Source: Planctomycetota bacterium (GTDB lineage Bacteria > Planctomycetota > Planctomycetia > Pirellulales > Pirellulaceae). From it: DNA of 13,784 nucleotides. The translations under genes were made by a program, and so were the position numbers. The stretch is taken from contig JAPLNJ010000628.1 in assembly GCA_026692885.1 (NCBI GenBank), forward strand, positions 1 to 13,784, given 5' to 3'. Below, one piece after another: positions 12,688 through 13,784 of the stretch (position 1 is the stretch's first letter; every line of letters begins with the position of its first letter). The notes beneath the pieces were generated by a model, which had not been told where the DNA came from, ran no database searches, and saw only the letters and a list, made by a program, of their open reading frames with translations.

Positions 12688-12881
12688 GATTTCTACCAAC
12701 TTCGCGGCGTCAGGACACGACAGGGCGGATCCTGTACGGCTCTGGAGAGTCATGCTACGAGGGACGCAGTCGAAGCTCCGGGCGGGACTGCGCCACCAAC
12801 CGCCTTGTTCGTGCCCTTTACACCACCCAGGGCCTTCATTCAAATGGAACGGCAGCTGATAGTCCCTAATGCGGATTCGCG

Positions 12882-13784
12882 ATGATGCCTGCTCCTCAAC
12901 GGACGCAATACAACGAAGCGATTCAGAACCTGCGGCAGTGCATCAGTGACGAGGAACTGCGCGGTGGGGAACTGGCGGTCAACGCCTTCGGGCTGCCGCT
13001 GGTGTGGGCCGGCGGCTTCGCCGACGTCTATCGGGTCCATTGTCCCCAAACTGGCAGTACCTGGGCCGTCAAGTGCTTCGTCAAGGAGACGCCGCGGCTG
13101 CGCGAACGCTACCGCGAAATCAGCTCGTATCTGCAGCAGGCCCGCCTGCCGTTCACCGTCGACTTTCAAGTCGTCCAACCGGGCCTGCGCGTCGGCGACC
13201 AGTGGGTGCCGATCTTGAAGATGCGCTGGGTGGAAGGGCTGAGTCTGAATCAATTCGTCAGCAAGCATCTGGAGCGGCCGAAAAATCTGCGGCAGTTGCT
13301 GGAGCTGTGGCCCAGGTTGGCGACGCGATTGCACGAGGCCGGGATGGCGCACGGCGACTTGCAGCACGGGAATGTGCTGTTGGTACCGGTGCCCGAGACG
13401 GGCCGTTTGAGTCTGAAGCTGGTGGACTACGACGGCATGTTTGTGCCGGCGCTGGCCGGTTACAGGACAGGCGAAGTGGGGCATCCAGCGTATCAGCATC
13501 CGCAACGGCTGCGGGAGGCGATCTACAATGCCCAGATCGACCGGTTCTCGCACTTGGCCATCTACACGGCGATCCAGGGCGTGATCGTCGGGGGTGAGGA
13601 CCTGTGGCGCCGGAACGACAACGGCGACAATCTGTTGTTTCGCGAAGTGGATTACCAGAATCCCGGGTTATCGGCGACGTTGCAGCAGTTGTGGGATTTG
13701 GGAGATGCGGAGCTCCAAGCTCTCACGGGGCATCTGATCCTGGCCGCCGAAGGGCAACTGGAGCAAGTACCGCTGTTGGACCAG
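12882..13784 (+). CDS. Protein-kinase-like protein, 3' end outside the window
   Basis: The frame starts with ATGATG at 12882 and stays open for 301 codons to the window edge. An in-frame TAA at 12867 limits the start to these two ATGs; no clear ribosome site precedes them. Kinase landmarks appear in order: glycine loop VWAGGFADVYRV (41-52), AVKCF with the ATP-binding Lys64, hinge-like ILKMRWVEGLSLNQFV (111-126), catalytic loop HEAGMAHGDLQHGNVLL with Asp159 and Asn164, and LVDYDGMFVPAL (180-191), where Asp182 replaces the DFG Asp. HGDLQHGN instead of HRDLKPEN and DYDG instead of DFG mark a divergent bacterial family. From general knowledge, similar DYDGM(F/Y)VPAL kinases occur beside TerY/vWA and PP2C-like genes. 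None is visible here. The gene's other end must be read from the neighbouring sequence. Confidence 0.85.
   Translation, partial: MMPAPQRTQYNEAIQNLRQCISDEELRGGELAVNAFGLPLVWAGGFADVYRVHCPQTGSTWAVKCFVKETPRLRERYREISSYLQQARLPFTVDFQVVQPGLRVGDQWVPILKMRWVEGLSLNQFVSKHLERPKNLRQLLELWPRLATRLHEAGMAHGDLQHGNVLLVPVPETGRLSLKLVDYDGMFVPALAGYRTGEVGHPAYQHPQRLREAIYNAQIDRFSHLAIYTAIQGVIVGGEDLWRRNDNGDNLLFREVDYQNPGLSATLQQLWDLGDAELQALTGHLILAAEGQLEQVPLLDQ

Noticed and set aside
12240..12843. Several 60-120-codon frames in the repeat island
   Set aside because: They read through perfect palindromes and tandem repeats on both strands, have no ribosome site and give repetitive peptides.
12840..13553. 237-codon minus-strand frame opposite the kinase-like gene
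   Set aside because: It is antisense to a plus-strand frame with ordered kinase motifs and is rich in Gln/His/Pro/Arg as typical for GC-rich antisense frames.

Overview
The window looks like chromosomal DNA of a planctomycete (phylum Planctomycetota, Pirellulales-like), GC-rich and probably from an isolate or metagenome assembly. The evidence is the gene repertoire: a secreted HEAT-repeat protein, a Tat-exported Gfo/Idh/MocA oxidoreductase, a leucine-rich-repeat lipoprotein, a secreted glycoside hydrolase 2-like protein, STAS and protein-kinase-like proteins. Gaps between genes are also long and full of palindromic repeats of the kinds that litter planctomycete genomes (GTAGGTCAGGCTTTCC.., GTAGG.CGGATTGGCAC.., GTAGCCGAATTCGTGAG..). 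No rRNA, tRNA, CRISPR array, integrase or intact transposase gene was seen.

Layout from left to right. 252-1568 (-) is a secreted HEAT-repeat protein. 1569-2312 is non-coding and repeat-bearing. 2313-2498 (-) is a 61-aa acidic helical protein, divergent from 2733-3146 (+), a STAS-domain protein whose elements appear circularly permuted. Two hairpin repeats separate it from the convergent 3338-5161 (-), a secreted GH2-like hydrolase with a C-terminal beta-sandwich-like region. Then come 5547-6038 (+), a RidA-family protein, and 6137-6907 (+), a four-helix membrane protein with a PH-like tail. This pair is bracketed by inverted copies of a 122-127-bp palindromic element. 7159-8364 (-) is an orphan SPPY-type DNA methyltransferase that seems to lack an internal segment. 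It is divergent from 8548-9855 (+), the Tat-exported oxidoreductase, which has a good sigma70-like promoter. 10138-11271 (-) is an LRR lipoprotein and 11282-11602 (-) a VOC/glyoxalase-fold protein; they lie 10 bp apart and probably form an operon. 11603-12881 is a 1.3-kb repeat island. 12882 to the window end (+) is the first 301 codons of a protein-kinase-like gene.

The genes do not form one obvious pathway; they look like housekeeping, envelope and accessory singletons. The most distinctive content is the repeats. At least seven families lie almost only at gene 3' ends and in convergent gaps. One supplies the last ten codons and the stop codon of the RidA gene. Three dispersed pairs occur in opposite orientations. 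One 291-bp MITE-like palindromic element sits between CTAG duplications inside a tandem repeat, so the empty site can be reconstructed. The two copies of the 82-bp hairpin core show a compensatory change and wobble-type changes in the stem, as expected if the folded form matters.
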